NCBI GenBank assembly: GCA_903848465.1
Contig: CAINGK010000072.1
Coordinates: forward strand, 1-64,000
Direction of reading: 5' to 3'
From: an uncultured Verrucomicrobiota bacterium
GTDB taxonomy: Bacteria > Verrucomicrobiota > Verrucomicrobiia > Verrucomicrobiales > Verrucomicrobiaceae
DNA length: 64,000 nucleotides
The notes under the pieces were generated by a model. It saw only the letters and a list, made by a program, of their open reading frames with translations, ran no database searches and was not told the DNA's origin. A program made the translations under genes and the position numbers. Within the stretch, counting starts at the first letter, position 1; the number at the start of each line of letters is the position of its first letter. This document shows positions 20,039-29,483 of this stretch, one piece after another.

Positions 20039-20073
20039 GTGCCTTCATCATCCAAAATTCATCCTTCCTCTCC

Positions 20074-20868
20074 GTGCTCTACGACGCCCACAACCACCTC
20101 CAGGACGACCGGCTCGCCCCCTGGCGTGAGGACATCATCGCCATGCTGCCGCAGACCGGGCTGGCGGAGATGATCGTCAACGGCTCTGGCGAGGACGACT
20201 GGCCCGCCGTCGCGCAGCTCGCGCGCCAGCACGCCTGGATTCGCCCCGCCTTTGGCCTTCACCCCTGGTATGTCAAAGAGCGCACGCCCCAGTGGGCTGC
20301 CACGCTGCGGCAGTTTCTGGTAGGTCACCCACGTGCCGTGCTGGGAGAAATCGGGCTCGACCGCTGGATTGAAAACCCGGACATCGAAGCCCAGCTCGAC
20401 TGCTTTCGCGCCCAGCTCGCCCTGGCCGTGGAGCTGGACCGCCCCGCCACCATCCACTGCCTGCGCGCCTTTGGTCTGTTGGAAGAAACCCTGCGCAGCA
20501 CCCCACTGCCCCGTCGCGGTTTCCTCCTCCACTCCTATGGTGGCCCCGCCGAGATGATCCCGCAGTTCGTCAAACTCGGAGCCTACTTCTCCATCAGCCC
20601 CTACTTCGCCCACCCGCGCAAAGCCGCCCAACTCGCCGTCTTCAAAGCCGTGCCGCTGGATCGACTCCTCACCGAAACCGACGCTCCGGACATGTGGCCG
20701 CCGGATGAGTTGAATCCGTACCTGCTGCAATCTGCCGAGGGCAAGGCGCTGAATCATCCTGCTAATCTGTGCGTGAGCTACGAACTCCTCACCAGCCTGC
20801 GCGACATCCCTTTGGCTGAAATGCAAGGCATCATCGCGGCCAATTACAACGCACTCTTTACGTTCTAA
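20074..20868 (+). CDS. TatD-like metal-dependent hydrolase
   Basis: A 264-residue TIM-barrel hydrolase. Metal ligands are visible: D-A-H-N-H near the start (His6, His8), E in L-G-E-I-G-L-D, His in T-I-H-C-L-R-A, His in L-L-H-S-Y-G-G and Asp in T-E-T-D-A-P-D. The GTG at 20074 is preferred because the open frame upstream runs through the preceding terminator, and family members begin directly before the D-x-H-x-H motif. TatD proteins act as 3-prime exonucleases or D-aminoacyl-tRNA-type deacylases. The leader just before the start is pyrimidine-rich with TTCATC-like repeats and no Shine-Dalgarno sequence. Confidence 0.85.
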   Translation: MLYDAHNHLQDDRLAPWREDIIAMLPQTGLAEMIVNGSGEDDWPAVAQLARQHAWIRPAFGLHPWYVKERTPQWAATLRQFLVGHPRAVLGEIGLDRWIENPDIEAQLDCFRAQLALAVELDRPATIHCLRAFGLLEETLRSTPLPRRGFLLHSYGGPAEMIPQFVKLGAYFSISPYFAHPRKAAQLAVFKAVPLDRLLTETDAPDMWPPDELNPYLLQSAEGKALNHPANLCVSYELLTSLRDIPLAEMQGIIAANYNALFTF

Positions 20869-20921
20869 GAGTTGCGCACCTGCAAGACAGGGCCAACGCT
20901 GGCCCGCCACCTGCTCTCATC

Positions 20922-22340
20922 ATGCCAACCATGCGCAAAACCAAAATCCTCTGCACTCTCGGCCCTGCCACGGAGAGTCCTGAAGTCCTTGCCAATCTCA
21001 TCGCCAAAGGTGCCGACGTCATCCGTCTGAACATGAGCCATGCCTCGCATGACTGGGTGCGCACCGTCTATGCCCGCGTCCGTGACGCCGCTGCCGCCTC
21101 CAAGCGGGAAATCGCCGTCCTCATGGACCTCACAGGCCCCAGCATCCGCACCGGGGATGTCGAGCAGCCCTGGCAACTTCAGGTGGGAGACATCGTCGAA
21201 TTTCGCTGTAAGGCAGACATTCCTGGCACCACGCAGTATTCCGTCAGCGTGAATTACCCGGAGCTGGGCAAGGACCTCAAAGTCGGCGACACCATCATGG
21301 TGGACGGCGGCATGATTCAGGTCAAAGCCACCGAAGTCTCCACCCTCCGTGTCATCGGTACCGTCATGACCAAGGGCGAGATGAAATCCCGCCGCCACAT
21401 CAATCTCCCCGGCGTGCCCGTGCGCCTGCCGCCGCTCACGCAAAAGGACTATGCCGATCTCGATCTCGGCGTGGAGCTGGGCGTCGATTTCTTTGCCCTC
21501 AGCTTTGCCCGTGAGCCCGGCCATTTGCAGCATTTGCAGCTCCTTCTTGAGCAGAAGCAGAGCAAGGCGCGCGTCATTGCCAAAATCGAAAACCAGCAGG
21601 CCATCGACAACATCGACGCCCTCGTCGAAGCCTCCGGCGGCATCATGATCGCCCGTGGTGACCTCGGCAGCGAGTGCCCCATCGAGGACCTGCCGATCAT
21701 CCAGCGCCAGATCGTGGAGCGCTGCTCCTACCATGGCCGCAAGGTCATCGTGGCCACGCAGATGCTCGAAAGCATGATCGAAAACCCGGTGCCGACGCGC
21801 GCGGAAGTCACCGACATCTTCAACGCCGTCATCGAGCAGGTCGATTGCGTCATGCTCAGCGGCGAAACCAGCGTGGGCCGGTATCCCGAGCGCTGCGTCG
21901 AGGTGCTCGACACCGTCATCAGCCGCATTGAGCAGAAATATCCCTCCGGCCGCTTCGCCAGCGACGCCCCGCTCAAGACCAACAAGCACAAGACCGTCAA
22001 GGCCGCCATCCTGCTGGCCAACAGCATCCCCGGCAGCAAGCTTCTCGTCTTCACCATCCGTGGCGTCATGGCGCACCTGCTGGCACACCAGCGGCCCGAG
22101 TTCGCCCCCATCTTTGCCTTCACGCCCAATCTGCACGTCAGCCGCACGCTCGTCACCGCCCGTGGCGTCAATCCCTTCGTGCTACAGTTCACCGAAGGCG
22201 ACCCCGAGGAAGGCATCCGCGGCGCTCTGGCACTGCTGCGCACGGAGAAACTCATCAAGCACGGCGACCCCCTCGTCATTCTCAGCGATGCGCTCTACGA
22301 CGGCGTGAATGTCGATGCCATCCTGCTGCGCGAAGCTTGA
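20922..22340 (+). CDS. pyk: Pyruvate kinase
   Basis: The 472-residue glycolytic enzyme that transfers phosphate from phosphoenolpyruvate to ADP. It begins with the family K-I-L-C-T-L-G-P-A-T and R-L-N-M-S-H segments, contains the catalytic/metal region I-A-R-G-D-L-G-S-E with the preceding K-I-E-N, and the V-A-T-Q-M-L-E-S-M-I and M-L-S-G-E-T-S-V-G blocks. A C-terminal allosteric-type domain is present. An internal ATG at 20931 (MRKTKILC) is an alternative start. No Shine-Dalgarno sequence is seen. Confidence 0.95.
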   Translation: MPTMRKTKILCTLGPATESPEVLANLIAKGADVIRLNMSHASHDWVRTVYARVRDAAAASKREIAVLMDLTGPSIRTGDVEQPWQLQVGDIVEFRCKADIPGTTQYSVSVNYPELGKDLKVGDTIMVDGGMIQVKATEVSTLRVIGTVMTKGEMKSRRHINLPGVPVRLPPLTQKDYADLDLGVELGVDFFALSFAREPGHLQHLQLLLEQKQSKARVIAKIENQQAIDNIDALVEASGGIMIARGDLGSECPIEDLPIIQRQIVERCSYHGRKVIVATQMLESMIENPVPTRAEVTDIFNAVIEQVDCVMLSGETSVGRYPERCVEVLDTVISRIEQKYPSGRFASDAPLKTNKHKTVKAAILLANSIPGSKLLVFTIRGVMAHLLAHQRPEFAPIFAFTPNLHVSRTLVTARGVNPFVLQFTEGDPEEGIRGALALLRTEKLIKHGDPLVILSDALYDGVNVDAILLREA

Positions 22341-22392
22341 AAGCGTGCCCCACATCGGCAAAATAGGCATAAGCCCTGCCGTAATCCTGACG

Positions 22393-23213
22393 ATGCGATC
22401 TCTCCGCCTGTACCTGCTGTACTTCATCCTTGCCCCGCTGGCACTGGCGGAAACCCGTGTATTCGTCAGCCAGGCTGGCACCCTGCTGGAGGCGGAGATT
22501 ACCGCCGTTGCCGGTGATACGGTGACCCTAAAGCGCAAAGGCGAACAGCAGACCCTCGTCGTCAAAATCAAAACACTCTGCAAGGAGGACGCGGACTACA
22601 TCGCACGCTGGCAGGAGCAGGGCACCAACCCGGCCGTGCCAGCCCCCATTCCAACGCCAGCACCCGCTCCAACTCCTGCGCCTGCGCCAACTGTCCCTGC
22701 CAGCGCGAGCGCTGCGGCACCGGCGCAAAAATACCGCATCACCTGCCATCCAAGAGCAACCGCGGCCCTGCCGATAGCGACCATCGTGTGTTCGAGTTCA
22801 CTTATAACTTCAACCTCAGCAACCAAGAGGTGAGGCGCGATCTGCAAAACGCCCGTGGGCTTGCGCTTACCCTGGGCAAAAAAGTCGGTGAACCCAGTGG
22901 CGATCTGATCGTGCTGCAAAAGGAGGAATTCGACATCAACATTCGCGCTCAGTCCAAAATGGTCCATGCCACTCAGCCAGTGCGCCTTACCTACAGTCAG
23001 GATCCGGACTCGCCCTACGGCGTGAAAAATTATGGTTACGTCCTCATTATTCGTGATGCCACTGGCAGCATTCTCCTCGTGGAAGCCAGCCCAGACACCA
23101 GCGCAAGATTCACCCAGGAGATCCTGGCCATCAGCCAGGTGCCCTGCATGGTGGACCGGGATTTCAGGGTGAAATCCAAAACGGATGTGCCGCTGGGTTA
23201 CATCAGCTTTTAG
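22393..23213 (+). pseudogene. Secreted SHD1-like domain protein, split by a -1 frameshift
   Basis: The first frame (from ATG 22393) gives a signal peptide (MRSLRLYLLYFILAPLALA), an SHD1-like beta domain ending C-K-E-D-A-D-Y-I-A-R-W, and a Pro/Ala repeat linker, then stops at 22833. The second frame, open from about 22740 to 23213, encodes a soluble domain beginning V-F-E-F-T-Y-N-F-N and ending L-G-Y-I-S-F. One extra A in the A5 run near 22728-22732 would join both parts without a stop. SHD1-like domains are common in secreted Verrucomicrobia proteins and often sit before another domain. This could be a mutation, a sequencing error or slippage; I cannot decide. Confidence 0.7.
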
Positions 23214-23243
23214 GTGGTGTTAGTTGGAGTGCGAATTTCGAGG

Positions 23244-23801
23244 TCAGGGCTCGATGGTCACCGGCGTTCCCACCTCGACGGAACGGAAAAACGCGGCAGC
23301 CATGAAGCCCGGCATGCGGATGCAGCCATGCGAGGCCGGATAGCCTGGTAGGTAGCCCTCATGCATGCCAGTGCCGCCGACGATACGCATGAAATTTGGC
23401 ATCTTCGCTCCGTCAAAACGCGCCCCCTTGGGCTTGGGGTCCTTGCGGGTGTCCACCTCCTTTTGAATCACCGCGCCATTGGCGTCCACATAGTCGCCAA
23501 ACAAGGAGGACATATGATTGGGATCCTTTTGAATGATGTGAAAACTTCCCGTCACTGTGTTGAGTCCTTCACGGCCCGATGAAATGCGCGACACGCCAGC
23601 AAGCTGGCCGTCCTTGTAAAAAAAGGCGCGCTGCTGCGAAAGGCTGATGCGGACGGACGGACTGCCGCTCATGCTGTCACCGTTCCAATAGGACTCCTCG
23701 GTGGCAACTGGCGGTGGCGGTGGGGAAGCACAGCCCGCATTCAGAAAGAGGAGCGTGGCGGCGAAAAGACAGGAACAGTAAGGGACGAAGAATTGATGCA
23801 T
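23244..23801 (-). CDS. L,D-transpeptidase (YkuD) lipoprotein
   Basis: A 185-residue protein. The signal ends in the lipobox L-N-A-G-C, followed by a proline-rich stretch. The YkuD catalytic motif is complete: an upstream G-M-H-E-G-Y and S-H-G-C-I-R-M with the nucleophilic cysteine near residue 160. It should form 3-3 peptidoglycan cross-links or attach proteins to stem peptides in the periplasm. It converges on the frameshifted SHD1 gene with a 30-base gap. Confidence 0.92.
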   Translation of the reverse strand: MHQFFVPYCSCLFAATLLFLNAGCASPPPPPVATEESYWNGDSMSGSPSVRISLSQQRAFFYKDGQLAGVSRISSGREGLNTVTGSFHIIQKDPNHMSSLFGDYVDANGAVIQKEVDTRKDPKPKGARFDGAKMPNFMRIVGGTGMHEGYLPGYPASHGCIRMPGFMAAAFFRSVEVGTPVTIEP

Positions 23802-24134
23802 AGGCCGTAGATTCTAGCGGATAAGTCCCGCTCGCACGATGGGGCATTGACCCCATGGAACACTGCCGGTGTAGCAGCTATCTAATTGCATGAGCCTATT
23901 CAAAAGCCTGCTTCACCTGATGCTTCCTCAACTGACACTATGCCGAGTTCAGACACTCCGCAGGAATGAAACCTTCATTCACGCCTCACCTAAGCTCAGG
24001 CAAGGAGGCACTCGCGCGCGCCGCACGCGTTGAGCTGATACAGGATACTCTTTGATGCGACCTCCGAATGCATCGCCGCCTGCAATTTCTCCTCAACCCC
24101 TGCCCAGTTCAAATTTAACCCTCCTCATTCGACC
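23802..24134. other. Intergenic stretch without a recognised gene
   Basis: About 330 bases separate the L,D-transpeptidase start from the small membrane protein at 24135. It should hold divergent promoters, but I found no convincing -35/-10 pair, hairpin or RNA gene. The last 20 bases are pyrimidine-rich (CCCTCCTCATTCGACC before the ATG). Confidence 0.5.
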
Positions 24135-24278
24135 ATGAGCCTCCTTCTCATCCTGATCATCTTGTTTCTAGTCTTCGGCGGCGGCTACGGCTTCCGTTCC
24201 GGCAATCATTACGTCGGCGGCGGTGCCAGTCTCCTCGTCATCGTTCTCCTCGTGCTCCTTCTTTCTGGACGGATCTAA
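24135..24278 (+). CDS. DUF3309-like small membrane protein
   Basis: A 47-residue protein: a hydrophobic helix (MSLLLILIILFLVFGGG), a Gly/aromatic turn around YGFRSGNHYVGGGA, and a second hydrophobic helix ending in L-L-S-G-R-I. The two-helix hairpin with a G-Y-G turn and G-R-I end resembles DUF3309 proteins, which are widespread and of unknown role. The ATG at 24135 has no Shine-Dalgarno sequence. Confidence 0.72.
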   Translation: MSLLLILIILFLVFGGGYGFRSGNHYVGGGASLLVIVLLVLLLSGRI

Positions 24279-24348
24279 GCAACGCCCTGCAGATTTTCGC
24301 GGCCGATCGTCCGCTGTCTATACCCCACCTCGCACCCAGCCCCATCTC

Positions 24349-24663
24349 ATGAAACTCCATCCCTATTACCTGCTCCTTCCTGCTCTTGCCACCTTGGCCC
24401 TCTCCTCCTGTTTGAACCCGATGATGCCAGGAGGCGGCTATTCGAACTACGGGGGCGGTTATAACAACGGCTTCAACACTTACTCAACCCTGCCGCGGAA
24501 CTACGCTGGCAGCGCCTACTACCATCAAGGCCGCTATTACACGGGCGGCCAGCACCAAACTGGTAACTATAACTATCAGGGCCAGCGGTACACGAACCGC
24601 TATGCGCACAACGGACAGTACTATTACGGCGGTCAGCATCAAAACTACCAAGGCAACCGCTAG
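24349..24663 (+). CDS. Small Gly/Tyr/Asn-rich lipoprotein
   Basis: A 104-residue protein. The signal ends in a lipobox-like A-L-S-S-C at about residue 20. The mature part is low complexity: G-G-G-Y repeats, then two similar units around YYHQGRYYTGGQHQ and HNGQYYYGGQHQ. The repeat suggests an internal duplication. The ATG at 24349 is chosen because the signal peptide starts there; the open frame extends upstream into the DUF3309 gene. An outer-surface structural role is possible but not shown. Confidence 0.75.
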   Translation: MKLHPYYLLLPALATLALSSCLNPMMPGGGYSNYGGGYNNGFNTYSTLPRNYAGSAYYHQGRYYTGGQHQTGNYNYQGQRYTNRYAHNGQYYYGGQHQNYQGNR

Positions 24664-24683
24664 AGCGGGCCGGTCTTCACGGC

Positions 24684-27128
24684 CTATTCCTTCGTCACCG
24701 CTTCGTCCAAGTTGAGCAGCATGAGGCACAGACTCGTCCAGGTGGCGTGTTCGATGGCGTCGATGGATTCATTCCGTTTCGACTCCCCGACGGCAAGCAG
24801 CTTGAGCGCCGCAGCACGGTCTGCGCCCTGCTGCTGCCTCAATTTGCCCAATTGAGCCGTCAGCAGCGCCGCCTCAGCCTTGGAAGGTTCACGGCAAGTG
24901 ACCAAACGAAACGCCTGCGCGAGCGCTGAGTCCTCCTGGCCACGATTCGCCAGCAGCACACGTTGCGCCAGCACACGGGCGGCTTCGACGTAGGTCACAT
25001 CGTTCAACGTGACCAGCGCCTGCAGTGGCGTGTTGGTGCGGGTGGCTTTGATCACGCAGGTCTGCCGCGCTGAATTGTCGAACAGCATCGTGGGACCCAC
25101 GATGCGCCGCCAGAAAATGTACAGGGTGCGGCGGTAGAGCGCATCACCGTGATCCTGCACGTAGCTCTTTTTGCCAAAGGTCGCCTCCTCCCAGATGCCC
25201 TCGGGCTGGTAGGGTTTCACGGCCGGGCCGCCGATCTTGTCCTGCAGCAGGCCCGCCACAAACAAGGCCTGATCCCGCAGCATCCACGAAGGCATGCGAA
25301 AGCGCGGCCCGCGTGCGAGGTAGCGGTTCTCGGGGTCGAGCTGCGCATCCTTGATTTTTGATGACTGCTGATAGGTCTCGCTCGTCACGATCAAACGCAT
25401 CAGCGCCTTCACGTCCCAGCCGCTGTCGATGAACTCGGACGCCAGCCAGTCGAGCAGTTCGTGCTGCGGTGGCTCCTCGCCCTGCAATCCAAAATCTTCC
25501 GCCGTCTTCACGAGGCCCACGCCGAAGAACGCCTGCCAGAAGCGGTTTACTGTTACACGCGCAGTCAGCGGGTTGTCGCGGCTCAAGATCCATTCGGCTA
25601 GGCCCAGGCGGTTGCGCGGTGCGTCAGGCTTCATCGCTGGAAGGCTGGCTGGCACATTGAAGCTGACCTTGGTCGTGGTGGCTTTGTCATACGCCCCCTT
25701 TTCCAGCACCAACGTCTCACGCGCCTTCGGCAGCGTGTCCATGACCATCACTTTGGTGACGTTGCCCTGAGCGGTAGTGCGTGCCTTGAGGGCATTGAGT
25801 AGCCGCTGCAAGCGGTCCGCATAATCCGCGTCGCTCAGCTTGCGCAGTTGGGCGATGCATTCGAGCAGATTGTCCGCGCTGCGTTTGTCCGGGGCCTGCC
25901 GCCCGAGAAACTGCGTGAGTTTGCCGGGATACCCTGCCACCAGCGGCACCTTCGTGCGTTCCTCACCCGGCGGTTTGCCAAAGCGCGTGGTCTCATAGTC
26001 GTTGATGTCTTTGACGGTCGCACGAAACGTGGCGTCCGCAGTTTCAAAGCGCGCTTTTTCATCTGCCGTGGCCAGATCCAGCGCCGGAGCAGCCTGCCCG
26101 CTACGCGCAATGCCGTCCTCGCTTGTCTGGTTGAAGACGTCGTAGAGGCCGTAGTAGTCACGCATTGTCAGCGGATCAAATTTGTGATCGTGGCACTTCG
26201 AGCAGCCCATCGTCAGCCCCAGCCACACGGTGCTGGTCGTCTCCACGCGGTCCATCACATTCTCCACCCGCGTTTCTTCGGCGATGCGCCCGCCCTCGCC
26301 ATTGATCATGTGATTGCGATTGAACCCCGTGGCCAGCTTTTGCTCCGGCGTTGCATCGGCTAGCAAATCACCGCCAAGCTGCCAGATGGTGAACTGGTCA
26401 TAGGGCATGTTAGCGTTGAGCGCCTTCACCACCCAATCACGCCATGGCCACATCGTGCGCTCGGGATCGCCCTGGTAGCCGTTCGTGTCCGCATACCGCG
26501 CCGCATCCAGCCAGTCCCAGGCCCAGCGCTCCCCAAAGCGTGGCGAATCCAGCAGGCGCTCCACGGTCTTGGTGTAGCCTTCCTTTAATGCGTCCGCTGT
26601 CGGCGGTAGCCCGGTGAGGTCCAGCGACACGCGGCGTAGCAAGGCCACCGCATCAGCCTGAGGAGAAGGCTTCATCCCCTTTTCCGCCAGCTTGGCGCGG
26701 ACAAAAGCATCGATGGGATGCTTGGCACCCACGTTCGGCACCTGGGGCCGTTCGATGCGCTTGAAAGCCCAGTGCGTGCCCCATTTCGCCCCTTCGTCAA
26801 TCCACTGCTTAAGCAGTTGCTTCTGCGCCGCCGTCAGGGTGCGATTGCTCTTCGGCGTTGGCATCACCTCATCCGGGTCCGTGCTGAAGATGCGTTCGAT
26901 CAAGGAACTCTCATGGCTCTTGCCAGGGCGTATAGCCGTCACGCCGTCCCGTACCGCTTTTGCTTCTTTCTCCACATCAAGCCGCAGGTCGCCTTTGCGC
27001 TCCTTGGCATCCGGGCCGTGGCAGAAGTAGCATTTGTCCGAAAGGATCGGCTGGATGTCGCGCGAGAAATCAATCGCCGCCGCTGAGAGAGCGGAGCTGA
27101 GGCTGAGGAGAACGCAAATAACACGCAT
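24684..27128 (-). CDS. DUF1549/DUF1553 protein with Planctomycete cytochrome c domain
   Basis: An 814-residue exported protein. A short signal peptide precedes a PSCyt1-type domain with CYFCH at 33-37. The DUF1549 domain spans about 138-345 and carries a second C-S-K-C-H motif (309-313) followed by D-H-K-F-D-P. DUF1553 covers about 540-790. These proteins are abundant in PVC bacteria and are usually paired with a DUF1501 protein; none follows here. A role in periplasmic electron transfer during polysaccharide use has been suggested but the reaction is unknown. The start at 27128 is chosen for the signal peptide. Confidence 0.92.
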   Translation of the reverse strand: MRVICVLLSLSSALSAAAIDFSRDIQPILSDKCYFCHGPDAKERKGDLRLDVEKEAKAVRDGVTAIRPGKSHESSLIERIFSTDPDEVMPTPKSNRTLTAAQKQLLKQWIDEGAKWGTHWAFKRIERPQVPNVGAKHPIDAFVRAKLAEKGMKPSPQADAVALLRRVSLDLTGLPPTADALKEGYTKTVERLLDSPRFGERWAWDWLDAARYADTNGYQGDPERTMWPWRDWVVKALNANMPYDQFTIWQLGGDLLADATPEQKLATGFNRNHMINGEGGRIAEETRVENVMDRVETTSTVWLGLTMGCSKCHDHKFDPLTMRDYYGLYDVFNQTSEDGIARSGQAAPALDLATADEKARFETADATFRATVKDINDYETTRFGKPPGEERTKVPLVAGYPGKLTQFLGRQAPDKRSADNLLECIAQLRKLSDADYADRLQRLLNALKARTTAQGNVTKVMVMDTLPKARETLVLEKGAYDKATTTKVSFNVPASLPAMKPDAPRNRLGLAEWILSRDNPLTARVTVNRFWQAFFGVGLVKTAEDFGLQGEEPPQHELLDWLASEFIDSGWDVKALMRLIVTSETYQQSSKIKDAQLDPENRYLARGPRFRMPSWMLRDQALFVAGLLQDKIGGPAVKPYQPEGIWEEATFGKKSYVQDHGDALYRRTLYIFWRRIVGPTMLFDNSARQTCVIKATRTNTPLQALVTLNDVTYVEAARVLAQRVLLANRGQEDSALAQAFRLVTCREPSKAEAALLTAQLGKLRQQQGADRAAALKLLAVGESKRNESIDAIEHATWTSLCLMLLNLDEAVTKE

Positions 27129-27200
27129 GGTTGGGCTGAATGAGCATACGATGTCCGCAGGTTCAGTATTGCCAAACATGCATGGCAGAAACTAGCATGC

Positions 27201-28439
27201 ATGAAAATGCACATCCCAACCCTCATCGAGCGCAAGCGCGACGGCGGCGTCCTCACCACGGAAGAAATCCGCTTCGTCATCACCGCCTTCACGCGCGGGG
27301 ACATGCCGGACTACCAGATGAGCGCGCTCGCGATGGCGATCTTTTTCCGCGACATGACGACGGAAGAAACCGCCGCGCTCACCGAGGCCATGCTGCACAG
27401 CGGCTCCATGCTGCTGTGGAACGACCACGATCCCCTGCGCGTGGACAAACACAGCACCGGCGGCATTGGCGACAAAACCTCGCTCATTCTCGCACCCCTG
27501 CTCGCCTGCGACAATCTGTGGGTGCCGATGATCTCCGGTCGCGGCCTCGGCATCACGGGCGGCACTTTGGACAAACTGGAAAGCATCCCCGGCTTCCGCA
27601 CGCAGCTCACTGAGGTGGAGATTCACAACGTCATCGACCGCATCGGCTGCGTCATGGTCGGTCAGACCGCTGGCATCTGCCCAGCGGACAAAAAACTCTA
27701 CGCCCTGCGGGATGTCACCGGGACCGTGCCCAGCGTGCCACTCATCACCGCGAGCATCATGAGCAAGAAGCTCGCCGAAGGACTGAACCGCCTCGTGCTG
27801 GATGTGAAGTACGGCAGTGGTGCTTTCATGAAGACCCAGGAGCAGGCCCAACGCTTGGCACAAAGCCTCGTCACCGTCGGTCAGGCCATGGGCGTGCGCT
27901 CCAGCGTGCGCCTGAGCGAGATGAACGAGCCCACAGGAGAAGCCGCTGGCAATGCTCTGGAAGTCGCCGAATGCGTGCGCTGTCTTAAAGGCCAAGGCCC
28001 GCAGGACCTGGAAGACATCGTGCTCGATCTCGCCTCCGCCGTCTCCATTTCATCCCGCGCCGATCTCGCCGCCATGCTGCATCGCGGTGATGCCTGGCGA
28101 AAGTTTCAGCAGATGGTCGCTGCCCAGGGCGGCAATGTGAACGCGCTGGAAAAGATGGACTCCGTGCATCGCGCGCCGGTCATCGGCGAACTCAAAGCCA
28201 CCGCTAGCGGCACCCTCACGCGCATGGATGCTGGCGGCATCGGCCAGGCCGTCCTCGAACTCGGTGCAGGCCGCTCCAAAGCCGCCGACCCCATCGACTT
28301 CGCCGTCGGCTGCGATCAAATCGCCAAGACCGGCACGCAGGTGCGCGCAGGCGATGTGCTGCTGCGCGTGCATGCCCGCACCAAAGGCGCGCTGTTTCGC
28401 ACGCTCGACATTTTGCCGGAGTACATCGACATCGTCTGA
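27201..28439 (+). CDS. deoA: Thymidine/pyrimidine-nucleoside phosphorylase
   Basis: A 412-residue enzyme that splits thymidine or uridine with phosphate into base and deoxyribose/ribose 1-phosphate. The signature S-G-R-G-L-G-I-T-G-G-T-L-D-K-L-E is intact, with the phosphate-binding K-H-S-T-G-G-I-G-D-K-T-S upstream and the C-terminal domain present. It is divergent from the DUF1549/1553 gene with a 72-base gap. The amidohydrolase gene starts 12 bases after its stop, suggesting co-transcription. The symbol is deoA or pdp depending on substrate range. Confidence 0.93.
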   Translation: MKMHIPTLIERKRDGGVLTTEEIRFVITAFTRGDMPDYQMSALAMAIFFRDMTTEETAALTEAMLHSGSMLLWNDHDPLRVDKHSTGGIGDKTSLILAPLLACDNLWVPMISGRGLGITGGTLDKLESIPGFRTQLTEVEIHNVIDRIGCVMVGQTAGICPADKKLYALRDVTGTVPSVPLITASIMSKKLAEGLNRLVLDVKYGSGAFMKTQEQAQRLAQSLVTVGQAMGVRSSVRLSEMNEPTGEAAGNALEVAECVRCLKGQGPQDLEDIVLDLASAVSISSRADLAAMLHRGDAWRKFQQMVAAQGGNVNALEKMDSVHRAPVIGELKATASGTLTRMDAGGIGQAVLELGAGRSKAADPIDFAVGCDQIAKTGTQVRAGDVLLRVHARTKGALFRTLDILPEYIDIV

Positions 28440-28451
28440 CGTTTGTTTCCC

Positions 28452-29375
28452 ATGAACCGCCGCCGCTTTCTCCAGACCACCACCGCCGCCGCCCTACTGC
28501 ACGAATCCGTGCAGGCTGCACCGCCTGCCACGCGCATTATCGACACGCACACGCATTTCTACGATCCCAGCCGCCCCGGTGGTGTGCCCTGGCCGACCAA
28601 AGGCTCGCAATTGTACCGCACCGTGCTGCCCGCCGACTGGCTCGCGGTGGCAGCGCCGCATGGTGTCAAAGAAACCGTCATCGTCGAAGCCAGCCCGCTG
28701 GTGGAGGACAACCAGTGGATTCTCGATCTCGCCGCCAAGGAGAAGAGCATCGTAGGATTCGTGGGTCATCTCGATCCCGGCGATGAGTTCGCCGACCACC
28801 TGGAGCGCTTCGCCGCCAATCCCATTTTTCGCGGGGTGCGCTGGAGCGGCGCTTTTCTACAGGATGCCGCGAAACAGGAAGCCGTGCTCGCTGGTGCCAA
28901 GGCGCTGGCCAAGCATGGCCTGGAACTGGATTTGAACGGCGGCCCCAGTTACCTGCCCCACGCTGCAAAGCTCGCCGCCGACGTGCCCGACCTGCGCGTC
29001 CTCATCAACCACCTCGGGGCATCCGGCGATCCCCAGTCCCTGCGCCCTGAATGGAAGGACAACATCCGTGCCGTGGCCAAGCTGCCCAATGTCTTCATGA
29101 AAGTCTCCGCCCTCGCTGAGCAGGTGAAGTGCGAGTACGGCCATGCCCCACGCGACACCGCCTACTACCTCCCCATTCTCGACCACCTCTGGGAAACCTT
29201 TGGCCCCGACCGCCTCATCTACGGCAGCAACTGGCCCGTCTCCGACAAAGGCGCGCCGTATGATGTCATCTTCAAAATCGTGGACGAGTACTTCCGCACC
29301 AAAGGCAACGAGGCCTGCGAGAAGTACTTCTGGAAGAATTCGAAAGCGGCATACCGGTGGGTGGAGCGGAAGTGA
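28452..29375 (+). CDS. Tat-exported amidohydrolase (amidohydrolase-2 family)
   Basis: A 307-residue protein beginning with a Tat-like signal (MNRRRFLQTTTAAALL). The barrel starts with I-I-D-T-H-T-H-F (His33, His35). A later histidine in L-I-N-H-L-G-A-S-G and an aspartate near Y-G-S-N-W-P-V-S-D complete the likely metal site. Relatives include 2-pyrone-4,6-dicarboxylate lactonase and fuconolactonase; the sequence does not decide. The ATG at 28452 is preferred over a TTG at 28443 because it begins the Tat motif. Confidence 0.87.
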   Translation: MNRRRFLQTTTAAALLHESVQAAPPATRIIDTHTHFYDPSRPGGVPWPTKGSQLYRTVLPADWLAVAAPHGVKETVIVEASPLVEDNQWILDLAAKEKSIVGFVGHLDPGDEFADHLERFAANPIFRGVRWSGAFLQDAAKQEAVLAGAKALAKHGLELDLNGGPSYLPHAAKLAADVPDLRVLINHLGASGDPQSLRPEWKDNIRAVAKLPNVFMKVSALAEQVKCEYGHAPRDTAYYLPILDHLWETFGPDRLIYGSNWPVSDKGAPYDVIFKIVDEYFRTKGNEACEKYFWKNSKAAYRWVERK

Positions 29376-29483
29376 TTCCTTTCTAAACGCCTGCGCCTGC
29401 TGAGGTGGCACCCGCCGCCCTCCTTTCAACGCGCATCAAGCCTTGAATTTGAAACGATGCGACAAGTTCGAGGAAGCCCCACC

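Noticed and set aside
20865-22136. 423-codon minus-strand open frame
   Set aside because: Shadow of pyruvate kinase; low-complexity His/Asp/Glu-rich translation without motifs.
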